NCBI GenBank assembly: GCA_020310875.1
Contig: CM035437.1
Location: 45,382,556 to 45,446,555 of the forward strand
Reading direction: 5' to 3'
Source of the DNA: Ceratopteris richardii
Lineage: Eukaryota; Streptophyta; Polypodiopsida; Polypodiales; Pteridaceae
DNA: 64,000 bases
Shown here: positions 32,858 to 45,448 of the stretch, in pieces
Layout of the letters: the number at the start of each line of letters is the position of its first letter
Position numbering within the stretch: position 1 is the first letter of the stretch
Notes under the pieces: model-generated
What the model was told of the DNA's origin: nothing
Databases searched by the model: none
The model's input: the letters and a program-made list of their open reading frames with translations, nothing else
Program-made: the position numbers and the translations under genes

Positions 32858-33904
32858 TCAATGGGTAAACTTTTGTTGTTGCCAAGATAGACTTCTCCCG
32901 TATGCTCTTCGAGTTCCTGAAAGGAGTCCTTGTCTTTGCACTATATGGGAGGTAGCTCCGCTATCAAAGATCCACTCATGTGGGGAGCTAGAAGTCACTA
33001 GTGCATTGGCTTCAGTGGAGATGAAAAGGTCCTCACTGGAGCAGTGGGATCTATGTTGGGAGCCTTTGGAAGCTTGCCTAGATATAGAAGCCTTCGATGA
33101 TTGTTTCTTTTTATAGCAAAACTTTTCTAAGTGTCTTGCTTTTCCACAAAAATTACAAGTGAACTTCTTTGATGAATTATGTGATCCTTGCTTAGATTCA
33201 TTGCTAGCATGATGACTTGTAGGTTTGCCCTTATTGAATGGCCCTTTGGCCTTCATGGTAGATTCCTAGGAGGAAGTCGATTTGGCTCACGAGTCGTGAA
33301 GGAGCAATAGTCGAAGAACCTCTTCCCAAGATAAGACTTGGCCGCGATTATACAAAGTTGTGACAAATGTCTCGTATGACTTAGGTAACTTGTTAAGAAG
33401 CCTAATGGCCATGTCTTCACTAGAGATCTGCCTACCACATAGTGCTAATTTACGCTAGTAGTCCTCGAATTGGGCTATGACCTTGGTAATTGTATCGTGT
33501 GGCCTAATGGTCAAATTATGAAATTCGGCCTCTAATGCATATATCTTTGAAGGGGTTTTGTCTTCATACAAAGCGGCTAATGTATCCCAAGCATCCTTGG
33601 ACATCTTGCAGGTTGTGATATGACCTTTCGTTAATTCATCGTCGGCAAGTAGCAACTGACCTAAAGCTCTTTTGTCCTTGACATTCCACACATGCCAATT
33701 TTCTAAGTTGGTATCCCTATTGGGTTTGGGGTCTGACCCGTCTACTACCTCATGAAGAAGATTCGTATAGAGATAGGTGCACATGACATCTTTCCATAGA
33801 TTGTAATTTTGTCCATTGAGGCGTTCATCCTTCGGCATAAAAATAGGGGTGAATGAGGGTAAGAGGTTAGCCATAGATGATGAGCTACCTTCACTTTTGG
33901 TCAT
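32858..33904 (-). pseudogene. Element E gag and protease (interrupted by two TAG codons)
   Basis: The frame starts at 33904 (MTKSEGSSSSMANLLPSF). Copia-type gag follows, with LNGQNYNLWKDVM near the start and the KDAWDTLAALYEDK segment. A TAG interrupts it near 33455 and a second near 33260, and the frame is otherwise continuous over both. It then gives a zinc knuckle CNFCGKARHLEKFC (CX2CX4HX4C) and the protease active site FDSGATSHI. Shortly after, the protease shifts frame (around 32945), so the C-terminal half of the protease and the integrase are read in another frame. Gag would form the particle and the knuckle bind RNA. Confidence 0.85.
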
Positions 33905-33906
33905 TA

Positions 33907-34060
33907 CAAAGCTTTGAAGATAAAGTGTTTAGAAACACTACCAAAATCTTCGCCAAACACACAAGCTTTGAAGATAAAGTGTTTAGAAACACTACCAAAA
34001 TCTTCGCCAAACGTACAAGCTTTGAAGATAAAGTGTTTAGAAACACTACCAAAATGTTGT
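33907..34060. repeat. Three tandem copies of a 54-bp unit upstream of element E gag
   Basis: The unit contains AAGCTTTGAAGATAAAGTG and then TTTAGAAACACTACCAAAA. Units begin at about 33907, 33961 and 34015, the last being incomplete. They are nearly identical, so the amplification is recent. The unit contains a short dyad (AGTGTTTAGAAACACT). Related single blocks lie in element F's leader near 43313-43328 and in E near 36485. Confidence 0.9.
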
Positions 34061-35191
34061 TTCACAATAACTCCTTGAGGAGGGGGGGGGCCTTAGAGTA
34101 GCCGTTCACTTGCATCAAGAATTAGAAGAGACACTTTGGGGGGGCTTAGAATAGTCCTTCACTTTTGCAAAGAGAGACTCCATGGAGTGGGGAGAGTCGA
34201 TGCTCAAAGAGAACTTGTGGGTGGGCTTACACTAGCCTCCAATCCCATAATCATACACACACAATACTTTTTCTTTTTATATTTTGAGGTACAAGAGTGG
34301 ACACTTAGTGCCAAATGGGGTTGTAAGTACAAAGCATCTTTTGTTGAAGCACAGAGCCAAATGATCGAGCAAAGTGAGGGTTGAACCCATTGCAATTACA
34401 ATGAGAGGTGCCAACTTGAGGGCAACATTAATGTTGGGTACCCTTAAAGATACAAGGTTTCCTCTTATGAGAAGGTTTCCTCCGATAAGATGAGGTGTGA
34501 AGTTCTTGGAGTTACCAAATGAAACTTAAGATGAAGTTACTTGGGTCCTCAAGAGGAGGGTGTGGCCAACAGAAGGATAGAAGCTATGCAAGACGTTATC
34601 TCTCTCCCTCCGCTGTGCTTACCAATGTGCCATGAATAAGCCAAATGCTAACTAAAGCGCTAGCCTAGTGTAATCAGTTATACATCATATATGATGTCAT
34701 TCGGAGCTACGAAAACAATTTGGGACAAAGCATCTGCAGTGCTATTATGATGAATAAGAATTTTCTAAAAATAAATTATGCATATGTTTAAATCCATTAG
34801 ATGATGGAAGCAACAGATGGCGCGGTATCAAAATTAGAGTGCTATCTGCAATCTTTGTGTGAATCCATTGACGATGATCAACACTTGGTGCTCTCGATGT
34901 ACCTCCATGCCAAATGAAGAGCGTACCATGTGCTGCAGTGGCGGCCCACGTGAATAGCTCAGGGATTGTTGGCGCTTTGTGCGAGAGGAATGAATCCAGC
35001 CACGTTCAGTGTTTAGTGTTCACACTGGAGAAGCACATTCTCCTTCTGTTCTATCCTGCCTACGACCAATCACATGGAATGGACGTCCACCCTCAGGAGT
35101 CATTCATGCTGCCTTTAAACAATAGGAAATCCGAGTGCCCTCGTCTCTTCAAGCTGTTCCCGGGCATTGAGTAGTGTTTTTGCTACGCATT
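34061..35191. other. Element E leader and captured upstream region, no gene recognised
   Basis: The part to about 34590 has purine-rich repeated phrases (GGGGGGGCCTTAGAGTAG and GGGGGGGCTTAGAATAG) and looks like retroelement leader. From about 34590 the base composition becomes more balanced, and the sequence may be the 5' flank of the expansin fragment that follows. The open frame 34914-35174 has no recognised motif. The exact border of the captured segment is not visible. Confidence 0.4.
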
Positions 35192-35540
35192 ATGATGAAG
35201 CTCATTACACTTGTTGCTCTTTGGTTGTTTCTTCGTACTCTGGGTACGCAACGTGTCTTAGCCTCATATTATGGAAGTGGTAGTTCAAGTGCTGGATGGA
35301 ATCAAGCACACGCTACGTTCTACGGAGGAAGTGATGCTTCCGTGACCATGGGAGGCGCATGTGGGTATGGGAACCTCTACTCCTCCGGCTATGGCACGAG
35401 TACCACTGCACTGAGCACTGCTCTCTTCAATGGCGGTTGAGTTGTGGAGCGTGCTTTGAGATCCGATGTGATGTTTCTTCAGATCCCAGATGGTGCATCT
35501 CTGGTACATCCGTCGTCATCACGACAACAAACTTCTGTCA
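35192..35540 (+). pseudogene. Broken 5' part of an alpha-expansin gene
   Basis: The ATG at 35192 opens a signal peptide of about 24 residues ([16 protein letters not shown]..) followed by the mature N-terminus with the expansin hallmarks HATFYGG and [11 protein letters not shown]. Near 35436 a one-base loss shifts the frame: just after the FNGG segment the frame hits TGA, while the next frame continues with [12 protein letters not shown] and [12 protein letters not shown], the conserved cysteine segments of the expansin N-terminal (GH45-like) domain. After TNFC the similarity stops, so the HFD motif and the C-terminal cellulose-binding-like domain are missing. Expansins loosen plant cell walls by a non-hydrolytic mechanism. 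The fragment lies antisense inside element E and looks like a captured host gene piece. Confidence 0.88.
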
Positions 35541-35665
35541 TATGGTTATTGGGGCAGATCTCTACACTCTTTCAATAGTTGTTGCATCCCTAGTTGTTGC
35601 GGCATGCATCTATTACTTGGTTTCCATTTTGGGACCGGTCAGAAGCTCTCTGCAACAGGAATCAC

Positions 35666-35782
<117 letters not shown>

Positions 35783-36061
35783 AGATTATGTGTAGTAGAG
35801 CTCTCTTCCCTCTGCGTGACACGCTAGATCCAATTCTCCTTGCACCCACAGAATTTCTTCATCTCCTTATCACCACCTACGAGACTCAACTCAGTGTTGT
35901 TTTCAGATGATTAGTCATGTGTGAGAAGAAGGCATAGCAGAGATCACACTAAGAAAAGGCCTCATTGTGCACGCATGGGCCACAGAAGCCGCACAGGAAA
36001 CATTGACCATCATTCACCATTGAAGCTTTGTGTTGTTACTGCTGGACGGTTGGCCTCAAAA

Positions 36062-36176
36062 TCTGATTGTATCAAAAAAATGGAAGCAAAAGCGATGATG
36101 ATTACAGTGGTCGGGCTGCTACTTCTCACCTTGCGCAACTCTGGTTGGGGTATCTCCGCAGTAGTAGTGGGTGAGC
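36062..36176 (+). pseudogene. Possible first exon of a second captured host gene (signal peptide)
   Basis: An open segment starting MEAKAMMITVVGLLLLTLRN has the shape of a secretory signal peptide, followed by SGWGISAVVV. It runs straight into GTGAGC at about 36170, a good plant 5' splice site. A possible acceptor (TTGTTGTAG at about 36251-36261) is followed by an open stretch up to another GT donor-like site near 36350. I do not recognise the protein. It may belong to the same captured segment as the expansin. The splice reading is inference. Confidence 0.4.
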
Positions 36177-36820
36177 CTATTGAGTTTACACTTCCCTCTT
36201 TCTGTACGTTCTCGCTCTCTGCACTCTGTATCGTTATCGAGCGCAGGCCTTGGTTGTTGTAGCTAAGGGAGAGATGGACAACCAACTTCAATATGACAGG
36301 CTTCCAACAACACTTAGTTGCAGTCCAGATGACCTACGCCAGAAACAAGGTAGATGTGGCAGAAAATGGGGATCCTTGGATGCAAACACAAAATCCAAAG
36401 ATTGAGTTACGTGTATGGTCCGTACTCCAACACAAAGAGAAGACAATGTTCCTAACAAGAATTACAACAAGGATCCTCTCTCAAAGTGTTTATAAACAGT
36501 TTTAAAATTTTGAGATGAACCATCAATTACTTGAAAATGACCACCAATATGTATGTGAAAGAGTGCTTATAAGCATGATAATTCATTGAAATGGAGTACG
36601 AAAATGATAGAATAAGGGTGGGAGGGTGGGAAAATGGGATTAACAAGCGTACAAAATGATGAAGGAAAGTGGGTGGGAGGGTGGTCAAATGGGCAAAATG
36701 AATCCCAAAAACTAATGGCAAAAGGCCTCTCTCAATGAGGAGAAAGCACGCCACCAAAATATGAAGCACCACCACCACCAAAACGACCACCAAACGCACC
36801 ACCAAGACCTCCACCTAGCA

Positions 36821-36831
36821 CTCTGATACCA
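36821..36831 (-). other. Primer-binding site of element E, initiator tRNA-Met type
   Basis: On the minus strand TGGTATCAGAG begins directly after the 5' LTR. It is the standard plant copia primer site, complementary to the 3' end of initiator tRNA-Met. Confidence 0.92.
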
Positions 36832-37247
36832 TGTAGAGAGTACGCACGCGGAAGCAAAATGAAAAGTAAAGTACTCTCACAAAACAAAGAATGTGTGAGA
36901 CACAAAATGAGTAGACCATGAAATGGGTAAACTCATGTGGATTAGAAATGAGCTTGCCAAGAGCATGGAGTAGGCTTCTCAAGCTTCTAACCAAGTACAA
37001 ATGAGGGGAGAGGCCCTCCTTATATAGATTTGGGAGGGGCTCTCAAAAGTACATCATATGTGGGATAAGTCTCCTGAAAGAAGAATGAATACAACTGGTA
37101 GAAGCACATGGAAAGGTACCCAAATACAAAGGAAATACAATATAAAATGGAAATAGACTAGAAATGGAGTGCCTCCTGGATACAAAATGGAGATGTACTC
37201 ATGCGGATACAAATGTAGATGAAGTAGAATCAATCATGTCGTCAACA
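36832..37247 (-). repeat. Element E 5' LTR (416 bp)
   Basis: It matches the 3' LTR at 408 of 416 positions by eye. It begins TGTTGACGAC at 37247 on the minus strand and ends CTCTCTACA at 36832. The target duplication GCTTA follows at 37248. Confidence 0.95.
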
Positions 37248-38700
37248 GCTTACACCACAGAGATGCACATGGAATCCTTTCTTGTTGCATACCAGAAGAT
37301 GAGCACTTGATGCTAGTAGCCAAAGCTCATGTGGATGCTTTTGGTAGGCATCTTTCAAAATGGAGGACTTTATAGAATATGCAAAGAAATGGCATACATT
37401 GGTCAATGCCCACACATGGAACACATTGTACATGACTATGTTAGTGTTGTTCCACTTGCCAAGTCACCCCCACAATTGATCATGCTACTTTATACTGTGT
37501 TTGCATGCCCCTAATGGAGCAAGAACATACTAGATTACCTAAAATTTGACACTTATCCTTCAAAAATGACCATATACAAACAAAGGGCATTACAAGAAGA
37601 GAGCCATGACTATGTTCTTATTGGCAATATGGTATACAAGAGAGGTAAAGATAACTTCCTATGCCTCTGTGTTCATGAAGATGATTGCATGCCATTGTTA
37701 AAAACCACACACTTTGGTGTGGTAGGTGGACAATTCAATTGATTTTGTTTGTTGGTCTATTGTGACCCACCATACACATGGATGCTCGCATTTTTTATTA
37801 GTCTTGAAACTTACCAAAAAGCTAAGTACTCCTTTAATTGAGATCAAGTACCTCTTAGGAAAATGATGGAAGGACCCAGATTTGCAAAATGAGGAATAGA
37901 ATTTACTGGACCTATATGCCTACCTACCAAAGGATCTCACATAAAGTACATTATAGGAACAACATATTATATCAACAAATGGGTAGAGACACGTGCCACA
38001 ACCCAAATTGATGCTCAAATCATTGCCAAATTTCTGTTTGAGCAAGTCTTTACAAGATTCAACCTCCTTATTGAGATAATCAATGATAGAGTACTCATTT
38101 TGTAAATGAAGTAATAGATTCATTAATGAAAGAATTTCTGGTTGTCCAATAAAATTTCAACTCTGTATCATCCTCATGAAAATAGTGAAGTTGAGAGTGC
38201 CAAAAATCTGTTATGCATAGGTCTGACTAAACTTGTTAATGCAAGATGCTCATATTAGGATAAGAAACTACACCACATAGTTTGGGCTTATCATGTAGGT
38301 ACCATATAATACCATGTTGGGAGCTATTCCTTTCAATCTCATAGTAGATTTTTCCTATTGGATTATTGCACCAAATCTCAAACTAGCAAGAGATTTTAAA
38401 TGGAATGGTCATGAGTTATTTGTCCCAATAGATAAACTCGATGCATTTTAGTAGACACACCTTAGGGTCGCAATGGGCATCTATGTTCATAAGAAGAGCC
38501 AAAAAGCTTATTTTTATGTCCATATAAAGGATTAAAAGCTATAGGAAGGAGACCTTGTACTTGTTTACATATTGAAACAACATACAGAAAAGCTATGGAA
38601 ATGAGGGGATGGATCCTAATGAGTTTTCTAAAGACATAAAGAACTTAATTTGCTTTGGAATTCCTTATAAATGAACTACTATGATGCTTGGATAACCAAA
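37248..38700 (+). pseudogene. Element D, second half: decayed integrase region related to element A
   Basis: This resumes exactly where 26504-29477 stopped. It follows A's polyprotein through both H2C2 zinc-binding modules (AHVDAFGRH in the first; THFGVVGGQ in the second, with its second His lost), the integrase core (RIYWTYMP and GIEFTGPICLPTKGSH in different frames, VFTRFNLLIEI) and the C-terminal GDLVLVY segment near 38550. Stops and frameshifts occur every few dozen codons. Similarity ends near 38700, and neither the second protease-like domain nor ORF2 of element A can be seen after it. Confidence 0.82.
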
Positions 38701-40234
38701 CCTTCCCATTCTATGCTACTATGTGGATATGGCTTTGTGCATCTTTGAAAATCAAGGCTTTTAAGTAGTAAGGTGAGATATTCTCCACACCATAATGCAT
38801 TCCATACGAAAGTAATATGATCATTCTGCTATACACCAATGAACTCCTATGACATGAAATGAACATTTTGATAGTAATATCATAAAAATATATGCCTTCT
38901 TGCATATTGTATGTATTGTTTTTGGGCCAGTGAGCCTATTCTATCATGGGTGATCCTTATGAAGGAATTTTGGGTATGTATAATGGTACAAGTAGATTAG
39001 CTAGTGACAATCGAATCAATATCCCCTCCATTTATTGACTTATCAAAGAAATTAACAAGAACAAGAACAAATATCAGTAATTAATAATTGATTGTACTTG
39101 TGATAAGCTATGTATAATGTGCCACCTATTCCTTCTTCTTTTGTTGCTTCTCTTTTTGTGCTTGCTCCTTTTTTTTGGTGCTTCAATGATGGTGTTCAAA
39201 TACACCTAGTGCCATGAAGCTCAAGTACTAGGATTCTACAATCTAAGCCCTCTTATCATTATATTCGGGTTTTATGTAGAAAATAGGTATTTTTAGAAGT
39301 AATTGAGCATAGTTTGGAGAATTACATAAATTGAAGAGGGTTTTAAGAATGGGTAGGTCCCTTCCTCCTTCATTTTCCATGTTTCTACTCCGCTTTGACT
39401 ATAGTCTTCACCCTTCGATTGAGATATGACCAATTTGACGAGTTTCTGAGCTTCCTACAATAGTCATCTTCCTCAGGGTACTTATAAATGCACAATTATT
39501 TCCGAATTTCTCTTTAGAGAAATTGTAGTTCGTCCTTCCATTCTTCATTAACAAGGTCACCAAATTTTTTTCTTATTTTTTTATTCTCATGCCATTTGCT
39601 ATCTGCTCTTTCCCTACCCAATCACTCAAGCGTTAGCAAGTTCAAAGGCTATTGATAACATCAAACAGCAGCTTTCCTTTTGTGTTTGCTCTCTTCATTC
39701 CAAAACTACCATCGAAGACATATTTTCCATTCCAATAGGTGTGTTCTTCCTCAAGATATCCTTCAGCATAACTAGTACCCAATGTTGTTTTTCTAAAAAT
39801 GGTCATGTGATTCCTCCATAGACCTTAGCAAACCCTCTATGCTTTCTCAAGCAGCTAGGTTTAGTTGAATGTCAATGATATTGGAAGGTCTACCTCAAGT
39901 CACGGAAAGCTTCATTAAGATGCTTGTACATAGGCTTTTCTTCTTCCACTGTAGAGGAACAAATAATACACAAAGAGAGTCAAAACAGGACCTATTGAAG
40001 CAAGTGTATGTACACGAAAAAACATGTGCTACACCCCTCCATTGGATAATGATGGCTATGCTCCCTAATGAGTCTCAGCAAAATGACTTCTAGGGCAATC
40101 GTTGGCTGCCCTAGGTGTGTTACGTGAATGCTCTTATTTTGGTTTATCTTAAGTGTTAGATTTTTTGCAGCTTACCTCTACTAGAGGCCTTCTTCCATCG
40201 ATCCTCAATCACCAAGAGGGTGCCTCAACTTTTT
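38701..40234. other. Unassigned sequence between elements D and G
   Basis: I see no domain, LTR pair or RNA gene. Short open frames (39869-40093) have no motif. The right part may be the LTR of element G, whose 3' LTR boundary I can place only at its inner end (about 40344). Confidence 0.4.
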
Positions 40235-42175
40235 ACATTCAACACTCGCACATTGCTTCTCCTCGTAATGGGGGCTTTCGAAAACAAAGTATCATGGAAC
40301 ATTGATGGTGCTTCACGAGGGTGAGGCATTGAGCATATCTAATACCTCCCCTCAAAGTTCACTTATAAGAGAACTAACTTCTTCACCTAATTCCAAGGCT
40401 ACCAACATGAGAATAAAAAGTTGGTCCTTTAGAAGTGCCTTTATGAAGTTCTTTGCAAGATTCTAATCCAATGGATAATACACCAATCCCAAAACTCCAT
40501 CCTCCATTAGCTCACATATATATTGATATTGGATCTCATTATGCTTTGTGCACATGTGAAATATTGGTTCCTTTCGGGTTTCCATGCACCTTCGATTATC
40601 ACACTTTAGCTTTTTAGGTCCTTCTTTATGCATGGCCATATGCTAAAGAATCCTCCTTAGATAGGCTATCACATAAGAAGCTAAACAAGCTCCCTTTTAT
40701 TTTGTTTATGTTGAAGACAATGCCATTGCAGGCTACTTCTTATTAATATGATAGAAGACCTTAAACCCAAAAGGAAATCAATACCCAAAAACTAACTTTC
40801 TAAAATCAATGTCTCTAACCCAATCAGAATCATAATAGCCTACCAAAGAGGTGCTCAGTGCACTATAAGTGATATGGAAATTTAGAGTGCCTCTGATATT
40901 CATAAGCACTTGCATTCCAACTTTCCAATGGTTCTCTAGAGTTTGCTTTGAGAACCTTGGCAAAACATCAACTAAAAACCTAATGGTAGTTATGGTGTCA
41001 CAAAAGTAGATAAGAATGCTTACCAAATTCCAATACGCCTTCACATCTACATGTGGTGATGTATCATCCATAGATAGCCTAGCAGTTAACTCTTTTGGTG
41101 TAGATAGGACCTTGCACTCCATCATTCCAAATGCCTTCTTAAACTTTCATGCATGCTTTTGTTGAGGGATAAATTTGTTCTAAAGAAAAATGCAAGAAAC
41201 CTAATTATTTCATCTCAAACTTAATACATAAAGCATTTTGGGTTTTGTGGATCAAGTATTTATGGTGATCTGTAATAAAAAGATTTTCCACATATTGTAA
41301 AATGAAAATTTACTTCCCATCATGCTCATACGTATACAAATTTTCATCAAAAGGGCAAATTTTGAAAATATGTCTATCTACTACCATCATCCTCTTGGGG
41401 GGTTTCGGCCCATAAAATGCCTCCTTCAATCGGCACACTTTCTTTTTATGAATGGGGGCTCAAAGCTTGGTGGTGGAGCCACATATACCTCCTCCTTAAG
41501 GTCACCATTTAGAAATGCAAGCTTTAAGTTCATCTGGTACATTTGCCACCATGTATGCAACCATGGCAAGTACATTGTTGTATACATGGGTGATAGCATG
41601 TGACTGATCACCATACAGATAATTGTCTACCACCACCTTCATAGTGGTCTATCACTGCTTGGGTAGTAGCTTGCCAACATTCATGTAGTGATGTACAGCC
41701 CATGTGAGGTCCAGCAATGCATATGATGCAAAATCGATACACTAATTTTATGCCCTCTTTTTTTATATGTTAGGTCGGATGTATCTGGATTGAATTTGAT
41801 ATCGTCAAGGCCTTATCATCATTCCTAGGGGGTGAAACCACCCCTCACCCCCTAGATAAGGGGGGGGGGGGGGGGTCATTGCCTCCCCCCCACTAATGGA
41901 AGAAATTAGATGGAAATCATATAACAAGGCCAATTTCTAAGAATGATAGGGTGATCTAACAATAATGAATTTCATGCCATACCTAACAAATGATTTAGGC
42001 TCACAAAGATCATCTAAACTATCTATGTCAACTTTTGAACCCATCTCACTTCATAGTCAAGAACCTACACATTACCAACACTCACATGGCTTCTCCTCAT
42101 AAAGAGGTCCTTACAATAGATTCTTTGGACCATTGATGATGCTTCATGAGAGTGAGGCATTGAGCATATCTAACA
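40235..42175 (-). pseudogene. Element G: decayed Ty1/copia RT and RNase H
   Basis: On the minus strand, 41426-41614 carries the copia RT segment NLKLAFLNGDLKEEVYVAPPP, and 40778-41125 carries the RT end and RNase H start (ECKVLSTPKELTARLSMDDTSP, ending LVGYYDSDWVRDIDFRKLVFGY). Frames between them are broken. About 110-bp direct repeats at about 40235-40344 and 42065-42175, both containing GTGAGGCATTGAGCATATCTAA, look like LTR outer ends. On the minus strand a GAGGGGAGG polypurine tract precedes the left one. Gag, protease and integrase are missing, so the element is internally deleted. Confidence 0.7.
41860..41875. repeat. Homopolymer run of 16 G
   Basis: An uninterrupted run lies next to a short CCCCTAGATAAGGGG dyad within element G. 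Such runs are prone to slippage and sequencing error. Confidence 0.9.
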
Positions 42176-42329
42176 TAGACATCAAGACCACTTTCAAAAC
42201 TAGAACATAATTGTTTTGGTCCCATTAATATCCTAATCGAGATGAAATCAATTATTTATAAGATTATGTTATCAAGGACCATGAGAACACACTTAGTTTT
42301 CCATGCATCCATGTTGGAACCATATCATA

Positions 42330-42507
42330 CCTCACCATTGGGGGGTCCAATCCCCCATCACCTATCAATATCAAAGATTGTGAAGAATTAGAAGTTGAGC
42401 ATACCCTAGAATCGAGAGTCTCTTACGGAAGCCCTCTTCATTGGAAAGGATATGACATCCGTGATCACACCTATGAACTTGTAGGAAATCTTCATAGATC
42501 GCCAATG
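42330..42507 (+). pseudogene. Ty3/gypsy chromodomain remnant, left half (element N)
   Basis: The frame reads DCEELEVEHTLESRVSYGSP, then LHWKGYDIRDHTYELVGNLH, the pattern of a chromovirus chromodomain (E-V-E-x-I-L, then W-K-G-Y, then W-E-P in most members; here the aromatic W is replaced by Y). A chromodomain follows integrase and guides insertion into heterochromatin. The reading is cut at 42507 by element F, and continues at 45849-45890 with KVREFHKKNP. The preceding integrase is not recognisable. Confidence 0.75.
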
Positions 42508-42887
42508 GGTTGAGAATATGAGAGTGCATCTCCCTTTTGTATCTTGGAGTCACTCTATTTCCATTCCATTTCCATTTTATATTATATCCTTTGTATTTGG
42601 GTACCTTGCCATTTGCTTCTACCATTGTATGCATTCTCCTTTGAGGGGAATTATCCCACATGAGATGTACTTTGCAGAGCCCCTCCCAAATCTATATAAG
42701 GAGGGCATCTCCCCCCATTTGTAGTTGGTTAGAAGCTTGAAGAGCCTACTCCATGCTCTTGGCAAACTCATTTCTAATCCACATGAGTTTATCCATTTCA
42801 TGGTCTACTCATTTTGAGTCTCACACACTCTTTCTTTTGGGAGTACACTCTTCTTTTCATTTTGCTTCTGTGCATTTACTCTCTACA
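42508..42887 (+). repeat. Element F 5' LTR (380 bp)
   Basis: Its CTATATAAGG promoter box is near 42693. It ends CTCTCTACA, directly followed by the primer-site remnant TGATATCAGAG (42888-42898). Confidence 0.9.
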
Positions 42888-43559
42888 TGATATCAGAGCA
42901 CTAGATGGAGGTCTTTGTGGTTCTCTTGGTGGTGCATTTGGCGATGATTTTGGTGGTGGTGGTTCTTGAGTTTGGCGGTGTTGCTCTCCACCCATTTGGA
43001 GAAGCTTTTGCCATCAATTTACTCTTTTGGGCCTGATTTTGCCCATAAGCCCACCCTTCCACCCTTCTTCTTCATCATTCCCCCACCCTTTCAACACTTT
43101 ACCCTCCCACCCTTCTCTTTCACCTATCTTTCCCACCCTCCCACCCTTGTTCTTGATGTATTTTAGGAGGTGATTTATGATCCTATGATATTGTTCATGG
43201 CCTTTGTGATATCTCACCAGTTTATGTTGTTTTTCCCTTTCATTATTATGGTCTTACATCATTTTTAGGGACATTTTTGCTTGTTTGAGTGGCTCATATC
43301 ATCATCATGGAGTGTTCATAAACACTTGTTTCACCTTGATGACACTATTCACGAAATCATTTGTGCACATCACCTTCGTGGAATCCTCAAAAACAGGTTT
43401 GTGATTGTATCAATGCCCAAAAATATTTTCAACTCCTCTTTACTCTCTGTAATTACATGTGCATGGTGACTCTATGCAGTCAAACAAAACACCTATCACA
43501 GTAATGACAAAAATGATTTTCATGAGTTCAAAGAGCATTAAGGTCAAGTTTACCTTGGA

Positions 43560-44790
43560 GACAACAAGTGCATTGAAATCCAAGGAAGAGGAAAAGTTCA
43601 ATTCAATCACAACAAAGTTCAATTCATTGATCGTGAATCCAATGAAGTGATTGCTCAAGGCTATGAAGACAAAGGTCTCTACAAGCTTTCAAATTTTATG
43701 GCCAAAGATTCAAGTCTCAGCTTGTGGCATTGCAGATTTGGACATACCTCTTGCTTAGCTAAGATCTCTTCCAATCATCTTCTCAAAGGTTTACCCAAGA
43801 TCACACAAGTGGAATTGAATTTCCAAGCATGTGCCAAGCAAAAACTTACCCCTTCGACTTAAGAAACATCCATTTCTACAAATAAACCCTTAGCATTAGT
43901 CCATGTCGACATTTGTGGACCTATGCATACACCTTCTCTAAGTGGGTCAATCTACTTCTTCCTGATAGTAGATGACTTCACTAGACACACATGGGTTTAT
44001 TCACTCAATCATAAAGAGGATGGCCCTTTCCAAGTTTAAGGAGTGGCTACAAATAATTCAAGATGACTTTCCAAGTCCTTTGAAGGTTATTCAATCTGAT
44101 GGAGACAGTAGCTTTGTCAATCACAACTTCTCCAAGTATTTGAAGCAACATGGAATCAAGTATCAAGCCAAGCAAGATACTCAACAAGGTATTGCCTTAC
44201 AAAAAAGTCAAAGCGTGATCCACATGGCCAAGGTTATGCTTAGTCAAAAGCAGCTTCCACTAAAGTTTTGGGGTGAAGCAGTGTAGAGGGCAGTTCATAT
44301 TTAGAATAAGGGATTTTCAGATGTCTTGAAGAACCAAACACCATTTGAAGCTTACTTTAAGAAGAAGACAAGTGTGAGCTATTTTTGTGTCTTTGGTAGT
44401 GATGCTTATGTCCAAGGCCATGATGATAGGCCTAAGCTATATATTTTCATCGAGTACAGTGAGTGACAAAAGGCATACAAATTCTATGACCCAAAGAGTC
44501 ACTCAGTTACAGTAACCAAAGACTACACCTTTTATGAATACTCTAAGTATTCATCCCTTTTGGATCCTCCCATTTTCGCTTCAGAGGGGGATCATTCTAG
44601 TTTCAAATAGTCACACTATGTGGAGTATGCTCTCTTTGTACATGACTTTCCAGATCATGATACAGTTTTGGAGCAGGAGGAATCAGAGATACCATCTCAG
44701 TGTATACCTCATATGGCTACACCTATCGTACCACCGAAGGTTTATATTTCCCATGAGCTTTAGCTCGGCATTACTCTTGGATCAGTGACA
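43560..44790 (+). pseudogene. Element F integrase and linker (defective)
   Basis: The pre-integrase segment (SLWHCRFGHTSCLAKISSNH at about 43720) and the integrase core run parallel to element E. The first Asp sits in VHVDICGPM and the second in IQSDGDSSF. The catalytic Glu region reads QGIALQKSQ, the same Glu loss as in E. A frameshift lies between the two Asp segments near 44010 and a TAG at 44284. The linker after it matches E at 31483-31793 with stops. This is a non-functional product. Confidence 0.85.
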
Positions 44791-45448
44791 TGTCATTCTC
44801 TATACCCATCTTTGAGAGTCCACTTACCTCATCCATAGTAGCATTTTGAGCATGTACTTTTCCATTTATGGAGTCCAGCATCTTTTCATTTACCATAGGA
44901 TACTCTTGCATCTACATAGATTCATAACTGAGTTGGATCCTTATCTGAGTTAGCTTCTCGATTCAGAGGGGGCTTCCATGTTCCTATTGACACACATCAG
45001 GACTTTGTACACTCCATGGAAGATTATGACATACAGATGTACTACCATGTGACTGTGAGTTTATACTTCATGCTTTATGTTTCATTTATGCAAGACCTAC
45101 TTCTTGGCGATACACATCTAGTGGTGGATATTGTCAAAGCTTTGGAGGTTCCCATGGAGAACATGGAATCATCCTACCTCTCTCGCATGGAGGTGATCTC
45201 GTCCAGTGAGATCTTGTTCCCTCCTGTACCTCGTTGTTGGCATACCTCTAGAGCATCCACTTGATCCATCTAGTGGACATATTATGGAGTAACTAGCAAT
45301 CTGCATGGTCGATACCACTTGGAGGCTATGGACTCCTAAACGACAACTTCCTATTTGGTGCTCATGCTGTTGCTGATACATTCTTGGTGGACCTTTCTCT
45401 CATACCCTAGCAGCCTCCATACTCTACAAAATGGAGCTACAGAGTGGG

